Below, piece after piece: positions 4,700 to 5,429 of a DNA stretch of 5,429 nt (positions within the stretch are counted from its first letter, which is position 1; each line of letters opens with the position of its first letter). Both the position numbers and the translations under genes were made by a program. The notes under the pieces were generated by a model. It had not been told where the DNA came from. It did not search any database and saw nothing but the letters and a program-made list of their open reading frames with translations. Source of the stretch: Chloroflexota bacterium (lineage in GTDB: Bacteria; Chloroflexota; Anaerolineae; Aggregatilineales; Aggregatilineaceae); assembly GCA_016234525.1 (NCBI GenBank), contig JACRBK010000258.1, positions 1 through 5,429 of the forward strand, read 5' to 3'.

Positions 4700-5429
4700 T
4701 CAGGAACCTGATCCGGTAGTCGCATCAGCCGGAGGGGGTGGTGCCTGCCGCGAGTAACCCGGCACGACGATAGCGATATGATAAGCGCTGCCATTTTGTT
4801 CTAACACCTGCGCATATCCCCGTGTTTCGCGGGCGCTGCGCCAGGCTTCTGTCGCCAGCGACCCTTCTATCCAGCGTGCCTCGCCGTTTTCGGCCAGTTC
4901 TTGCAGGGTTACAGGTGCACTGGGCGGCCACAACCAGCCCGGCCCGGCTGCGTCATATGGCACAGCATACGCACTGATCCACCCCGCGGTAGGCAGCACA
5001 CTCACAGGGACATCGCTCAGGGCGCGGCACAGATCCATAATCTTATTGAATCCATCTTGCGGCCAGTAACTAAAACGCCGGACGGTATGCACCTCATCGT
5101 AAAGGGCAATCGTGATCGATTCAATGATCGGGTTGGTCGTGCTAGGTGGGATCAACTCATCTTCCCAGGTATAAAATCCCCGATTGATGATGTCCTCCAA
5201 AAACATGCGGATTTTAGAATCGTCATCCACACGGGCCTCGATAATTTCTTCCGCCCCGGTCGCATTGGTAGTGCTCCACACGACGCGACCATCTCCCCAC
5301 AGGGTGCAGGGGGGAATACTATTAAGGAAATAAGCCGGCGTTTCCTGGTTGGGTTGGCTGTCCAGGCGCACAACGATCACATCGGGATCACGATCCCAGT
5401 CAAATAATCCAAGCTGACCATCTGACCCC
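4700..5429 (-). CDS. Unrecognised protein, C-terminal 242 residues (5' end outside window)
   Basis: The frame stays open to the right edge, so the GTG at 5380 is probably internal; sixteen further codons precede it, including LFDWDRDPD. I do not recognise the family. The visible part is soluble and mixed alpha/beta, with no transmembrane segment. It opens with an acidic stretch leading to the strand VIVVRLDS, then IPPCTLWGDGRVVWST, which looks like a conserved core, and then an acidic helix-like segment (FLEDIINRGFYTWEDE). An aromatic-rich middle (RFSYWPQDGF, GPGWLWPPSAP) follows, then ARWIEGSLATEAWRSARETRGYAQVLEQNG, close to a closing strand YHIAIVVPGY. The tail is a low-complexity stretch rich in Pro, Ala, Thr, Gly and Ser (APPPPADATTGSGS). 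Only two cysteines are visible. The tail and composition would suit a secreted or lipid-anchored protein, but the signal region is outside the window. Codon use resembles the neighbours, so it is very likely a real gene. Confidence 0.75.
   Translation of the reverse strand, partial: GSDGQLGLFDWDRDPDVIVVRLDSQPNQETPAYFLNSIPPCTLWGDGRVVWSTTNATGAEEIIEARVDDDSKIRMFLEDIINRGFYTWEDELIPPSTTNPIIESITIALYDEVHTVRRFSYWPQDGFNKIMDLCRALSDVPVSVLPTAGWISAYAVPYDAAGPGWLWPPSAPVTLQELAENGEARWIEGSLATEAWRSARETRGYAQVLEQNGSAYHIAIVVPGYSRQAPPPPADATTGSGS

Noticed and set aside
4901..5407. 168-codon plus-strand open frame opposite the right-edge hypothetical gene
   Set aside because: The minus-strand frame is longer, runs open to the edge, has a better residue composition and ends at a matching terminator. 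Because the minus-strand family is unrecognised, this rejection is less certain than the others.

Overview
The window looks like ordinary chromosome from a moderately GC-rich bacterium (roughly 55% G+C by eye). The divergent, free-standing enzyme genes resemble those of Chloroflexota, especially Anaerolineae-like lineages. That placement is an inference from the protein families; no rRNA or marker gene is present to confirm it. I see no mobile element, CRISPR array, tRNA, rRNA or phage gene.

Layout. On the plus strand, the 3' two thirds of a dihydroorotate-dehydrogenase-like flavoprotein gene (2-649) enters from the left edge and ends at a strong intrinsic terminator (675-705). A 232-base intergenic stretch follows, with a weak promoter candidate and two small hairpins. 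It leads into a complete but divergent glyceraldehyde-3-phosphate dehydrogenase gene (882-1880). That gene converges, with only 18 bases between stop codons, on a minus-strand cluster read from right to left: proline dehydrogenase (4549-3623), dTDP-4-dehydrorhamnose 3,5-epimerase (3603-3031) and an aldo/keto reductase (3017-1899). The gaps inside this cluster are 19 and 13 bases, so the three genes are probably one transcript. A good sigma-70-type promoter (TTGTGA, 17 bases, TACAAT) lies just upstream of it. Further right, also on the minus strand, is the 3' part of an unrecognised gene (4700 to beyond 5429), closed by its own intrinsic terminator (4647-4668).

How the genes fit together. The gap product acts in central carbon metabolism, the proline dehydrogenase in proline catabolism feeding the respiratory chain, and the epimerase in dTDP-L-rhamnose synthesis for surface glycans. 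The aldo/keto reductase has an unknown carbonyl substrate. The proline dehydrogenase, epimerase and reductase share no obvious pathway. Their usual partners (P5C dehydrogenase, RmlA/B/D) are not in the window, and neither are the usual gap partners (phosphoglycerate kinase, triose-phosphate isomerase). I found no strong evidence for a new multi-gene system. The points most worth a second look are the mixed three-gene operon, the non-canonical active-site region of the DHODH-like protein, the divergent GAPDH and the unidentified protein at the right edge.
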